Shown: in pieces, positions 11,781-22,959 of the stretch
Numbering within the stretch: position 1 is the first letter of the stretch
Layout: each line of letters opens with the position of its first letter
Source: Hetaerina americana
Lineage: Eukaryota; Arthropoda; Insecta; Odonata; Calopterygidae
Reading direction: 5' to 3'
NCBI GenBank assembly: GCA_022747635.1
Contig: JAKTNV010000004.1
Coordinates: 84,921,552-84,985,551, forward strand
DNA: 64,000 bases
Translations under genes and position numbers: made by a program
The notes under the pieces: generated by a model
Told to the model about the DNA's origin: nothing
Seen by the model: the letters and a program-made list of their open reading frames with translations, nothing else
The model's database searches: none

Positions 11781-13480
11781 AAGAGTGAGCCGGTTCTTGG
11801 AAATCATTCAATACCATGATTTTTCGCATGTGATAGATCAATTAGCTCTTATTATTGGACTTCGTTCAGTTCGGTGTATGACGTAATTTTTGACCCGGTG
11901 TGATCAAATGTAGTTCATATGTTTATTGCAATCACCAATTTCACCTCACAAACCAAAGAACAATTGTTCAGAGGGCACACAATGTTGCTATTCAGGATAG
12001 GATAAAATTACTTTAGAATAATTTGGCAACATTTTAGGCAGATAACGCACGGATTAAGGCACCTTTTTATATTTTACATATGCTACACCTCATGCATGTT
12101 TTCTCCACTTATTAAAGCTACTAATTAACTATTTATTGATAATTTATTGAAATAACGCCTCTTTCACGGTTTTTTGTCTTTTAAAAAATTATTTCTGTAA
12201 CCATTTGTTTCGCATAGATATTTTCAGAAATATCGACATTCCATTCAAGTTAAACAACTACTTTTAATTCTGTTTTGATTCATAACGAATTGAATTATCT
12301 GCATTGCCGAATGTATGGCAGAGGATGTAAATCTATTCTGACTGCCAGTATGTATTGGAGATGAAGAGAAAATATTAATTTACAATTACATGTGCTTATC
12401 GTAACATTTCAAATCAATAGTTATTTAGTATTAGCCTCAAAAAAGATTATTTTTTGGATGAATCCTTGTATTTTTCTTTCATTCTCAAGCAGCATATTAA
12501 GGCAAAATTAGTTATTCAAAAGTTACACAAAGACTAAGATTAAAAAATTAGACAAAATTCATTGTTTCATTCATCTTTATTATTCGTAAATACATTAGTT
12601 GAGATAAATGTGTATTAGAAATTGCATCATTATTCCAAATATCCTTTTGAATGGAAAACACTGAAATATCCTCTCAGCCACTATCCACAAAGTCAGCGGT
12701 GGAGGAGTTGCAGTCTATTCAGAGGCCTCATTTAAGGCTGACACCCACATGAAGTGCACTTCTTTAGACTCTGATGGTACCTTCCAACTTGGCACCAGCA
12801 ATGAAATATACACCTTTGTCCCTTATTTCCTTCGTTCAGAAAGCTTGCTGATCAACCTTGATTTCCATTGATTCTTCTTTTCTCACCTGGCATTAGCATC
12901 CAATAGAAGACCTGAAGGGAAAAAACTGAAATATGATTATGAATTAAGTCGACATGGTTTTTTTAAACTACTTTTAGGATGTTTTAAGCAAAGATATAAA
13001 TAATTTTGTGCTCAAAAGCACTAAAGAAATATTTACTGGTTTAACATTGAAAGATTGGTTCCCCTTAAAAATAAAAAAAATGGAAATTTTTATTTGAAAT
13101 CTAAACATATAACCACATTGAAATATCAGAAATATTAAGGTATTGAGGCCATTTTCACCACTGCCATTTAAGAAAATAATGCTCGTATATAAATTTAAAG
13201 GAAATTTTAATTGAAAGGCAGAATGAAGGGAAAGACTTGACACTTTGGATGAAATTGAAAGTAGGTGTTAAACTTGTGTGGTGGAAAACCTGACACCCAG
13301 TAAACATTAAAAAGGAAATTACCTAATTGACATCACAGGAGGAAAACCATTAGTAAACACCAATACGAGAATGTCTCCATCGCCGAAGAACATATTCCAT
13401 AGGAGACAATATTAGCCATTAGCAAACAAATTACCTCAGAAACAGAAAAGAATGAAACAAATAAATAGCGCATACTAAAG
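11781..13480. other. Arm sequence with one conserved block near 12,660-12,900
   Basis: Pairs with about 47,650-48,950. Within it, 12,660-12,900 matches 47,870-48,090 and contains a stretch that reads on the minus strand as 'AKEVHFMWVSALNEASE', with the right arm keeping 'AKEVHFMWVSALNEASEYTE'. This might be an exon relic; the function is unknown. The remainder is AT-rich without gene signals. Confidence 0.35.
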
Positions 13481-13667
13481 GAATGAGGGCCCAAAAACAT
13501 TTTTCTTGTCCACAGTCCATACATATCATGCCCGTATACGAGTCAAAAAATGAAATTTACAAAATACATTTTGGCACTGAACATGCTCAATACAGAGTGT
13601 ACCTAATAAAGCATGTCATTAAAATTATGCATTACAATTACTCCGTGCAAATTACTTGTCTATGCAT

Positions 13668-13985
13668 TTCCGGTTTCTCCTTCCACGTTGGTTGTATTTT
13701 GGTGATGAAAAAGTTTGCTGGCCATCCTGCCTGTACCTTCAGGTCAAAGATATTCTTTGAAGCTTTCTTGTCCACCTTAGATCGGGCTGGTAGTCAAGTA
13801 CTGCATTCATTGGATAATCCTTTTCCACACACTGATTAATTGATATCGATCGTCCATGTTGATATTCCTTGATCTTGGACAAGAAAGCTTCACAAAATAC
13901 CTTTGACCTTAAGATTCGGGTAGGAAGGCCAGTGAAACTGTCATCATCAAAAGATGACCAACATGGATGGAGAACCCAGAAATAC
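13668..13985. repeat. Imperfect inverted repeat, left arm only
   Basis: 13,668-13,790 and 13,855-13,985 are inverted copies: 'caggtcaaagatattctttgaagctttcttgtcca' is answered by a diverged reverse complement, as is 'ttctccttccacgttggt'. The loop is about 65 bp. No partner was seen in the right arm, so it is likely a foldback insertion or a local inverted duplication. Confidence 0.6.
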
Positions 13986-15100
13986 AAAGACAAGCCTTAG
14001 AATTATTGGTTATTTATTTATTTATTATAAGAAAAATAACACTCCTTTAGAAGGAATTTTCCGGAGTTTCAATTTGAAACCACATAATTTATCATTTATT
14101 CTCAATGAGTTCGGTATTGTGTTATAATGTATTTCACCCATTGCCATTGGGGTTTTACATGAAATTGCTGACTTTTTAAATTCTATGGATGCTATGAAAT
14201 CCAGTTAAATGTGTGTGAAAATTGATATTTGCATGAATGATATGGATATTATTTATGATTAAGACAAACATGGCAAATACATATTTCATAGAAGGATTGG
14301 TAAGAAAATTTGAATTTTTTTAACAAGGGTTTATATGGTTGAAGATAACTTCGTGCAACATTTATACAGATCATCCCCAGAATGCTATTCTATAGGATTC
14401 CCCTGGAATAATACACGAGTTTTAGTACCTCTAGAGACTTATGCAAGAACGAAATAGTACAAAGTGTGCAGTTTAGAACAGAGATTATTAACCTCAATAT
14501 TCCACACACCAGATTATTATACATGTAGACCTTAAACCTTAGTATTGAATGTATAAATAATTATTTCCTGTTGAGATTGAAATCAATATCCTCTTGCAAT
14601 ATTGCACGATTAAATGCAATGACCTGTGTCTCTTTGCAAAACTAGTGCCTAAGTGTGCTGAGACTTTGATAATTTCACCTAAAATGAAAGTGTTAAAAAT
14701 TTACTTAGTTGAGTAACCTTTAGTGATTTAAATAATATTTCTATTGGCATTTTGTCAAATTGCATTTTATAAGAAGGAAATAGGCAAACATCAACATTAA
14801 TAATTAATCTACTCTCAAAAAACAACTCTCATTGAAATAATTTTTCAACACAAAGAAAAGATGAAAGAATGGTAAGAGCAACTTTAACATGGCACTCTCA
14901 TATTATTTAGAGTAATTTAAATTTTCATTAGCTATCATAAGGATTTATTTATATCCTGAAGAAATTGATCAAGTTCTTGGCATAATATTTACTGTGGGTA
15001 AAAATACTTTTCATAAATTAAGGTGAGAAATTAAAGCTAATTCTGATTTTACTGAAATTATTTTAATTTGGTTTGGCTCATTTAAAAATATATTACACAC
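13986..15100. other. Stretch with little or no right-arm counterpart
   Basis: AT-rich. Clear pairing resumes at about 14,955 ('ttcttggcataatatttactg'), matching about 46,735-46,755. I recognise no gene or element. Confidence 0.45.
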
Positions 15101-15104
15101 AGGG

Positions 15105-15350
15105 TGCCTGGTAGTCCAATGGGTAGCGGGTTGGTTTACTGCTCTGGGGGCCCGGATTTGATTTGGAGTGATGCCTTTTGAGAACCTCTGCCCTTCATCC
15201 ATGCTGTGGGATTTTTTGGGTACCAGATCTTCCTTGGGAACCACAAAGGGGCACAAGAAAAGGACCCGGCCCCCATTATTACTGTGTTGATTAGAGAATG
15301 TCTCCATCCCTGTCAAGATAAGCTTAGTGTGTACTATGTGTGTTCCACCC
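15105..15350 (+). mobile_element. tRNA-derived SINE-like repeat, family 2 (left arm)
   Basis: Begins tRNA-like ('gggtgcctggtagtccaatgggtagcgg', with an A-box-like 'tagtccaatggg'), followed by a B-box-like 'cccggatttgatttgg'. The body contains 'ccttcatccatgctgtggga', 'gggtaccagatcttcc' and 'ggcacaagaaaaggaccc'. The partner in the right arm is at 46,270-46,625. Confidence 0.65.
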
Positions 15351-15569
15351 AAATCCATGATATTTGAAGTCTAATTTGAAAACAATTTATAAATCAAACT
15401 AACTAAATGATTAAACAAGAGTAACCACAGTGATCAGCACAAAGATTGATTTATTTAAATATTGTATGAGAGTGCAGCGCACCTCACAAAGGTCTAAGAC
15501 ATATGGGATTAAAAAGTTTGACAATACCTTACACCTGCTTGCAAAGGTGTTTTTTAAAAATTATGTCAT

Positions 15570-16340
15570 CATGCCAAGATTAAGGAACAGTGATGAGGCA
15601 GTTCATTTCCTTGGGCCGCCTGTGGTTTGCATGTTGAACACCCTAAAAATAAAAGAATTACAGTGAAGCTGGGAATTTTCCAAAGCCACCAGGAATTAGA
15701 CTTGGCCCTTCAGGGTTATACTGAATTATCCCATCCCTTGGCTACCACATCTCCCGGAAGCAATAATTTCATACTGAATTTCCATCATAAGATTATGTTA
15801 ATTTTAAGATGAATTTGAAAAATGACTTTTTTCACTGAATAATGAGATATCAACAATCCTGCATCATTGAGATCAATACAAATTGGGCTTTTGGGTCACT
15901 TTTTGGATTATATTTCCAAAGATGTGATGCCTTCAACATGGGCTACTCTACTCGAAAAAAAAGCTAGTTTGAATCTGCAATTGCACCTTACGTGCCATAA
16001 AACTGAAATTTCCTAGTCATATTAATACAAAAAAATCTACAATAACTCACTTAATATGGCAGACACTACACATTTAAGAATTGGTCTCTAAAAATCTTTT
16101 GCCACCACCAGAAATTGGGGCCATATTTTACAAATAACTTTACATTGTGGAATGGAATGATTTTTTAATTAGGTAAAATATTTCACACTGAAAGGTAAAA
16201 CATACTTTTAACTAATATTAATAAATAATTAAACACTTAAATAACATACGAATTCATCAGTAAATAAAAGTTTGAAGTTGGTATTGGAAACGCACTAAAA
16301 TACAGCCACTTCACTTCTCAACCTTGCCAAAAAAGAATAC
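15570..16340. other. Left-arm-specific segment of unknown nature
   Basis: The right arm has a different ~290-bp segment at this position (45,790-46,080). The left segment is AT-rich with no recognisable protein. Arm homology resumes at about 16,345. Confidence 0.5.
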
Positions 16341-17429
16341 CTGACACCACGCACTACAATAAATCCTTCTGTTCCACATTCTTTCTATCTCCCTTCATTC
16401 CGCCTACATCCCTGGTATATTCCTACAGTCACCTGTCTTGATTAACATTCTCCCCTTTAATACATTCCAAATCAGGCTTGATTGCGTGGAGATTTATTTT
16501 TAAATGAAAGGAGAACGCGGTGCATTTCCCACAAAACGTTTATTTGCTACATCTTATTTCAATACATAGGCGTCATCTTAAGGTACCCAAGTATTATGAC
16601 TTTGCATTGAAACTAGTTGTCGCACAATAGAAGGCTTGTGGAAAATACATAGTAATCTTTTATTCTCGGCTTTATGGCAGTGTCAACGTTTACGCCATTA
16701 CTACTTGCTAAGACAACTTATAAATGATTCATCATCGTACTTACAATACTTGAGAAGTGAGTGAAAATATTTTGCAAATTAGCTTAGGCGAGCCAGAGCA
16801 ACCTTAAGTTTTAAAATTTTACCTATATACAGGCCTGTAGTCTCCTCTCAGCAGCAGGTGGACATTTTTCCAGGTGATTTTCCTGCAATAGGCCTAAAAA
16901 GAAATGAAGCGGAAAGCATAATATATTTCAGTCTAAGAGTGACCTCATCTGAAGCGTATCTGCAGAGAAAGAAATTTCAAAATAGCAGCTATTTTTTTAA
17001 GACCGACGAAATTATGGAATTGGTGGCTAATTTCACCGAGCTCCAACGCGCCGGGACGGTTGCTTTGCCTTCCTGGGAAATACATTTCAGTCGCTCGCAA
17101 ACCTTACTCTAATTGATTGCACAGCCTCGGTGGTTGGATCGCGAGCGCGAAACTAATTAGGGTGCCACCGTCGCGTGCGAAGGAATGTACTAAATTCAGG
17201 TTAAATTTTTATCCACTTAACACGCGATTGAACCCGCAGTCCCTACCCGTTTCGAATCACATGCCAAGCGAGGGGACCAGGGGGTAATCAGATTATAAAT
17301 TGTGGATCGTCTAAAATAACGAAGAATTGGACATCCAAAACGAAATTTCAATGTGTGTGCACATAAGATTTTGAAGCTACCGCGGTCGTGATTGCAACCT
17401 CAGTATGGCCGAAGATAGACAATTTTAGG

Positions 17430-17725
17430 GTAGCCGGCCGAAAGCAGAGGTCATTGGCGCCATTAGGGGTGGATGAGAAAGGAGGAAGGGTGGAGAGAAA
17501 CCTGACGTCGGCAGTAGTCCACTCGTAACGAAAGGCGCCAAGGGGTCCGCAGTTTAACGTCCCGAACGACGAACGGTATACTCACTCAAGGTGCTCTCCA
17601 CAAAACAATTCATCGTATGGATAAACCACTGAAAAATACCTGCCACCACTAGGATTCAAACTAGGGCCATCTGGGTAGGAAGCCAGTACGTTACCCACCG
17701 CACCATCCCAATCCCCAGAAATGAC
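17430..17725 (-). mobile_element. tRNA-derived SINE, family 1 (left arm)
   Basis: On the minus strand it runs from a tRNA-like head ('gatggtgcggtgggtaacgt', B-box 'agtttgaatcct') into a conserved body ('gggacgttaaactgcggacc', 'ccttggcgcctttcgttacg'), ending after 'ctcatccacccctaatggcg'. The same unit is present in the right arm at 44,395-44,705, so it inserted before the inverted duplication. Confidence 0.85.
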
Positions 17726-17993
17726 AATCACGGGACCATCATTAATACAACCCCAGGGCAATAACCAACGACAATTGAGTCAAGCTGAAGATCGGATTTA
17801 CCATGTACCAGTGTAAAATATTTGTAGGCTGACTACATACGAACCAACATGGAACCGTCAATTTTGGAAAGTGGTCCTAAGATCTAGATAATCGAAACCT
17901 GACAATTAGAACCTTGATACACTGAAAACGTTGATGAGGAAGCCTGACCTACCACTGTACGTTTGCACGGAGGCTTTTTAAATCGGAACTCAC

Positions 17994-18116
17994 CAATGAG
18001 GTAGCCCGTGCCCGTGATTTCGACCGCTTGGTCCTTACCTTGGGCTTAGTAGTTCGACGATATGCCTTCGCGGGGCCCACGAACTCAGTGATATCGGCTT
18101 CGACCAGCTGGCTCAT
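17994..18116 (-). CDS. Candidate first coding exon, left copy (unknown protein)
   Basis: ATG at 18,116-18,114 opens 41 codons (MSQLVEAD...SRARATSL) and ends exactly at a strong splice donor, TTG|GTGAGTT. The product is basic (TKPKVRTKRSKSRARA) and I do not recognise it. The mirrored locus (43,989-44,110) also starts MSQ and ends at ATTG|GTGAGT. Two internal length differences between the copies are 12 bp each, which suggests past protein-level constraint. The phase at the donor differs by one base, so one copy is probably damaged. No second exon was identified. Confidence 0.45.
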
Positions 18117-18159
18117 CCCGGCTTTCAAAGTGAACTGGCGAGACCAAATGCTCGTCGGC

Positions 18160-18225
18160 AAGTAAGGGGGAGACTTTACGGGGAAGGCGGGGGAGACTTT
18201 ACGGGGAAGGCGGGGGAGTCTGTGG
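18160..18225. repeat. Short GC-rich direct repeat
   Basis: The unit gggggagactttacggggaaggc is repeated in tandem just upstream (in gene sense) of the left MSQ exon; the right arm has only a degenerate remnant (43,905-43,945, with a C run). Confidence 0.8.
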
Positions 18226-18321
18226 GGGTTTATTGAGTAGGAAAACTCGCACAAGAGGGAGTGAAGTCGAATTGGGACAAAGAATTTGGGAAAAGGAGGC
18301 CGGGTGAATTGTTAGCCCAAT

Positions 18322-18513
18322 TCAATTCCGAAAGTGCGCATTTCGCGTATCTTCGCAGGGCTTTGCGCTGGAGCGAACTGGAGACCAGCAGTTAACGGCT
18401 CCCTTCCTCGCCAAAATCTTGACTGCCGAGTATACAGCTGCCTCCAAGACCACCAGCCAACGCTGCAATAGCGTGCCGCTCCAGAAATGCACGCGCGTCA
18501 TGAAATGAGCCAT
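18322..18513 (-). CDS. Conserved short frame, left copy (unknown)
   Basis: 63 codons from an ATG (MAHFMTRVHFWSGTLLQRW...). The right-arm counterpart from 43,238 keeps the frame, and the main length difference (near 'VKILARKGA' versus 'LKLLEAQAWKGA') is 9 bp, a multiple of three. A second frame through the same DNA (DDARAFLERHAIAALAGGL in the right arm) is also largely open, so the true reading frame, if any, is uncertain. It may instead be 5' leader of the MSQ exon about 200 bp downstream. Confidence 0.35.
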   Translation of the reverse strand: MAHFMTRVHFWSGTLLQRWLVVLEAAVYSAVKILARKGAVNCWSPVRSSAKPCEDTRNAHFRN

Positions 18514-18924
18514 CGTGTGACCGTTCAGTGAATCCAGACTTGGGTCTCACTGTTAGCCCATGACTATACAAATACATGCCGTAATACACATGTAAGTAAA
18601 TGAGCCCAATGGTGATGCTAATTCCTTGCGACCCGGAAAATAATTTGCTAGTTCCAATTAAATAGGCGTTCAATTGCCATAAGGAAAATTTCATCTGAAA
18701 CACGGTAAAATAAATGTGTTGGCAACTACTATTCCTCAGTAGGTAGTATGAGCCTGAATATTTCCTTAGTTTTCTTTGAGTTTATTACATAAGGGCATGG
18801 CACCTTGTGCATTACGGTGAGGGTGGGTTTGAAGGAGGGTTACAGGAGAGGGGAAGGGAGGGTTGAGGCACAGGTGAGGTAGTATTGCCAATCCCGCCTC
18901 GGAAGTGCGATGAGTCAACCGCGT

Positions 18925-19950
18925 CCCATCCGTCGGACTGTGCAGTGTACTGGGATATCCTTGGGTAGCATTCAATCCCTCTTTCGCGATGACCCTATAA
19001 TCTCTTTGGTTGGTCTCAATCCCCCTACCCTCATCCGGGTAGGGAATTGAGAATTCTCCCGCAGTATCCCTACCTGTCGTAAGAGGCGACTAAAAAGGCG
19101 GGGAAACATACCCGAAAACTCTCTCCTAGTAAGAAAGGGATACCTCCGAACAATCTAATGGATTCACTGTCTGCGTACGGTCATACTATCCGGCATGCGA
19201 TCAACATAGGTTTTGTCCGCGCCTCGAGGCCCCTAAGGGAGAGAAATGGATCCCGGAGGGTGAGCGCTCTGGTTCCGAACCCGCTTTTGGAAATCCGGTA
19301 TGGAACAGGGAGTATCCTCTTCGGCTCTGGATTTCGAGAAAACGGGTGTCCGGGGCCTATCCACTCACACTCAATCGGCATTCGCTACGTTAATATATAG
19401 TATTTTGAAAGAAGATTGGAAGTGGCCGAAATTCTTTTACTTGGTCCTCCAGAGCCATCACTTCAAAAACCGAGCATACCGTGTCTGAACATTCCAATGC
19501 ATGATACGAAGAACGGAATGAAAAAATCTTGCTCTGTCCATTACAATGCAATCAAGTTTAGAATTCGCAGTGTATTATACAAGTACAAGTGAGAGCATAC
19601 TGGTTTGAATGTGAGAGCATAGAGACCATTACGCTCTCACTTGCCCTTTCTCCACCTACTAGACCAGACCACCGACTAGAATATATGGAAACAATTTACA
19701 CACTTCGTTATGGCTTGCTAATCAAAATTTGGAACGACCGCAGTTCAGCGTGACACTTCTTGTCGAATCAAAAGCGGTAGAGTTGAGGTCAGAATATTGC
19801 TAGTCATTTACGATGAAACTTTGTACTTGAAACTAGGCGAGGAGTATGTTGTCTCGGCGCCATAACACAGTGCATCTGCGATCAAATAGTTGGTTTTCCC
19901 CGAAGGACTTTGAGAGAACTGCATATTTAAGGTTGGAATTTTCATCGGAA
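18925..19950. mobile_element. ~1-kb left-arm-specific insertion, unknown repeat
   Basis: The right arm passes directly from the counterpart of about 18,925 to that of about 19,950 (42,840 to 42,780). The insert has a GC-richer head with 'cctgtcgtaagaggcgac' at 19,073-19,090, a motif I associate with dispersed animal repeats, and an 80-codon frame at 19,158-19,400 without recognisable domains. Confidence 0.5.
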
Positions 19951-20092
19951 TTGGAGCCATTCCCTTCCGGTGAGAGGCTCAATTAGACATTGTATGTTTA
20001 TTTCCATGTTTAGTTATGCCGATATATTTAATCCAAATATCTAAGTATATCAAAATATAAAATAATTACTTCCTCGATGACACTGTACTGTT

Positions 20093-20908
20093 TGTTACTG
20101 CTGTGGGGATGGATAATGTCCCCACAGAATTACATTAGGATTTATAAAAGCATGGCATGGAAAGTTTTTCAGTATTCCGCATGGAAGGAGTTTGTAATTT
20201 TCCACCGGCTTTCTTTAAGATACAACACGTTTTACAGACTTGCAGCATTATCAGGAACAAATTTCGTCCACATGAAGATTTCAATATATACCCTGAGGAC
20301 AGTATAGAGGGCGGGTGCCTTCAAAGGAGGGAGAGCAAAAGTAGGAAGATGAAGTTGGGGCTCGGGGTTATTCAGGTAAGGGAAGGGAAAGACAATGATG
20401 CCGTGGTCCTGACATGGCATTAGGTTGGGTCAGGGGCATGGGAGAGGCAGGGGCGAACCGGTACGTTGAACCGTTGGATTAGTTTCCCCTCAAGGTCTAT
20501 TTCCCTGCGCTGCCACACACACTAATGGCGGGGTGCAAGATACCAGGCACATGTATTTATTAGTTACAAAAATTATTGCCAATTAAAACCTATAATATTT
20601 TTCATTTTATAAAAGAGTTAATAGTGCTACACACTCAATGCCGTCATTAAGGTCTTATTGAAATAACTTTTGGTTTAGGGAGTAATTCCGTATACGTAGG
20701 GCATCAAGAGGGAAGTTCTGTAGTGTATTCAATAAAGAATTCGTCAATCTATCCCATAGGGCAAGGGTACATAAAAGAAGAAATTGATAGGCAAAGATCC
20801 AGAGAATCTGCCAAAAATCGAACAGCATATAAATGAAGGTAATCGGGACTCTCACATTTCTCCTGTTGCGTATTTAAGGAATTAGAGAGACTAGGCGCGA
20901 GGGCTCAC
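20093..20908. other. Start of the spacer between arms
   Basis: Homology with the right arm stops at about 20,092. A short hairpin (ctgtgggg...ccccacag, about 20,100-20,128) lies at the border. There is no recognisable gene. Confidence 0.5.
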
Positions 20909-21298
20909 CTTCATTAAAAGGGATTTTGGCCTAGAAGGAAATCTCAGCAACGGAGGCATCTGCTGCTCTGGGCGCTCCCCTTCCACTGCCTGCGAAAACT
21001 CCCAGAAAAAGTCTTCAGGGTGTGCATCCTTTCCTTCATTTTGCAGTATTTTCTTCCGCTCCCCAATCTCCTTCGCAACACTTGCAACGTGGTACGACTC
21101 CTCCTCTCCTCGGTCTCCTCCCTCATCTGGAATTAGGTATGGCTCCCTCTTTAGTTCCCTCATGCTCTTCCATCGTCTTAGCCTTCCATTCTCTGCACCT
21201 CCTCCCGCCCCCTTGGCATCCCCTTCGAGGGACAACACACCCTCTTCCTCCGTCCATCCAATGCACTGGATATCCTCCTCCTCTCCGTTTCTCGATTT
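20909..21298 (-). CDS. Candidate internal exon of an unknown gene
   Basis: An uninterrupted 130-codon minus-strand frame ends at a strong donor, ATGAAG|GTGAGCC. The product is charged and non-repetitive (RRWKSMRELKREPYL; ERKKILQNEGKDAHPEDFFWEF; MPPLLRFPSRPKSLLMK) and has coding-like composition. The acceptor is unclear: a plausible 'ttcatag' at about 21,308 would bring in an in-frame stop at 21,299-21,301. The opposite strand is pyrimidine-rich and its frames are probably shadows. No family recognised. Confidence 0.35.
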
Positions 21299-22795
21299 TC
21301 AGCAACCTATGAATAAGAAGGCACGGGATTACATTGATGAATCAACACGGTTGAATACTAGAAAACATGTTTCAATATTCCTAACTGCTTTTTCTCTGAG
21401 CGATGATTCGAATGCATTCACTGCACGATTACTTGTAGTAATTATTTTGATGCTAGGCTTAACAAATATTAGGAAATATTTCTTAGGAATATTAAATTCG
21501 GGTACTCACACAGAAATCCGCCCATTGTGAAATGGTTTTAATTCAAGAACTGAACGTTCTGAAGTGTCTATGGTAATGGTTGCTACGGAAGCTGCTGATC
21601 CGTGTACCATTGTTGCCACGCGCAATGTTTTGATGCAACACTCAATCTGAACTAATACTACATACGTAGATGCTATAATTATATTTTCTTTAGAACCTAT
21701 CTACGTGTAGACACATGGGGTTCTCACAATCTCTGCTTTAAAAGGGAATATTGCACGATCAGTATATTCCATGATGTAAATTTATTAACTTATATCTCCT
21801 CCTATAAAATAATTTTTCCAAGTATTGTCTAAGAATATGAAAAGTTACAATGACAGAACATCTACAATCTTGTTCAGTTGTTGCTAAGGGATAAACAAGT
21901 ATTGATTGTGGTAGGTACTTTTTATATAATCGGATAATCGAGAATTGTGGATTTTTAAGCAAAGTAACTTATGCGGGTGAAATGAGTGCGGGTGAATTTG
22001 CGAAATATAAAGAGTAGTTACAAATCGTTAAAAATCAGTAGTTACAAAAGCTGTCAAAGAGAATTTTTTTATCGATGAAATTTACTTTTTGTGATCATCT
22101 AAAAAATCCTCAAAATTTTTTCATACTACGTGAATTATTTAGTGTACCTCCGCTTTAATAGAGAATGGTGGCGCGATTGACACATTTATGTATATAATTG
22201 GGGCGTTATTACTTTTGAGGTGTAGACGTACCGATAAAAAAATGAGGTTTGTTGGAATAATAGAAAGAATTACAACTGGTAATATCGAGGTATTGTTCTT
22301 AGCTTGCTGGCATTGTGTAGATGGAAATGACTAACCTAAAACCGCTTTGTGAAACCAGGCACAAGGAGGAACCGAGTAATTCCAGACTTTTTTTATTTTT
22401 ATGCATTCAAAATTACGGTTCTTGGGTGCATACTCTATCCTCATAGAAATGTAATACAGTGTATCCACTATGTTCTGCACCGCATTCTTCCCAACACACT
22501 GTGTTCCAAAAATTAAAAAAACTTGAAACTTCTGAAAATATTATTTTTTATAAATGAAATTAATATAAATATGAATGATAGGTTGGAGATAATGAAATTC
22601 CAGTAACCCGACCAATAGTAGTTCATGGCACAAAACACAAATACAAAGAAGCCGGACTAAAAATAAAGTGAAAAAATCAAAATAAAGTTCAAATTATTAA
22701 TTTCACGTTTAATTCAAGTACTATGGTCCTGATATTTAAGCATAAACCACCATTAATATTTCTAAAAGTATTATTTTATATTTTAAACGCCTGTA
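21299..22795. other. Spacer sequence, nothing recognised
   Basis: AT-rich, with no gene, RNA or transposon signature that I can support. Confidence 0.5.
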
Positions 22796-22799
22796 CACG

Positions 22800-22885
22800 A
22801 TTCCGAAAGGTATCAGCTAAATTATCTTCAGGTTAGACACAGGTTTAGGAACAGTGTGATAAATTCGCACAGCTTCACAGCGGGA
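22800..22885 (+). repeat. Displaced fragment of the LINE endonuclease
   Basis: About 85 bp ('cgaaaggtatcagct', 'ggttagacacaggtttagga', 'gataaattcgcacagcttc') duplicate 23,558-23,640, which lies inside the endonuclease of the LINE that begins about 100 bp downstream. Confidence 0.85.
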
Positions 22886-22959
22886 GGGGCAAGGTTCAGG
22901 CGGTCGTGATCTCACAAAACCCTTGCAAAGGAAAACCGACAATATCAGGACAGAATACA

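Larger units (their letters stand above)
1..20092. repeat. Left arm of a giant inverted repeat
   Basis: This segment is the reverse complement, with indels, of about 42,640-60,021. Anchors seen directly are 1 with 60,021; 318-650 with 59,383-59,715 (identical 110-codon frame); 2,045-2,245 with 57,512-57,712; 4,926-5,162 with about 55,403-55,606; 6,300-6,350 with 52,361-52,411; 11,126-11,350 with 49,397-49,621; 16,441-16,560 with about 45,560-45,690; 18,322-18,513 with 43,238-43,440; and 20,067-20,092 with 42,640-42,665. The arm still pairs at base 1, so it continues outside the window. The inner end is where homology stops near 20,092. Confidence 0.95.
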
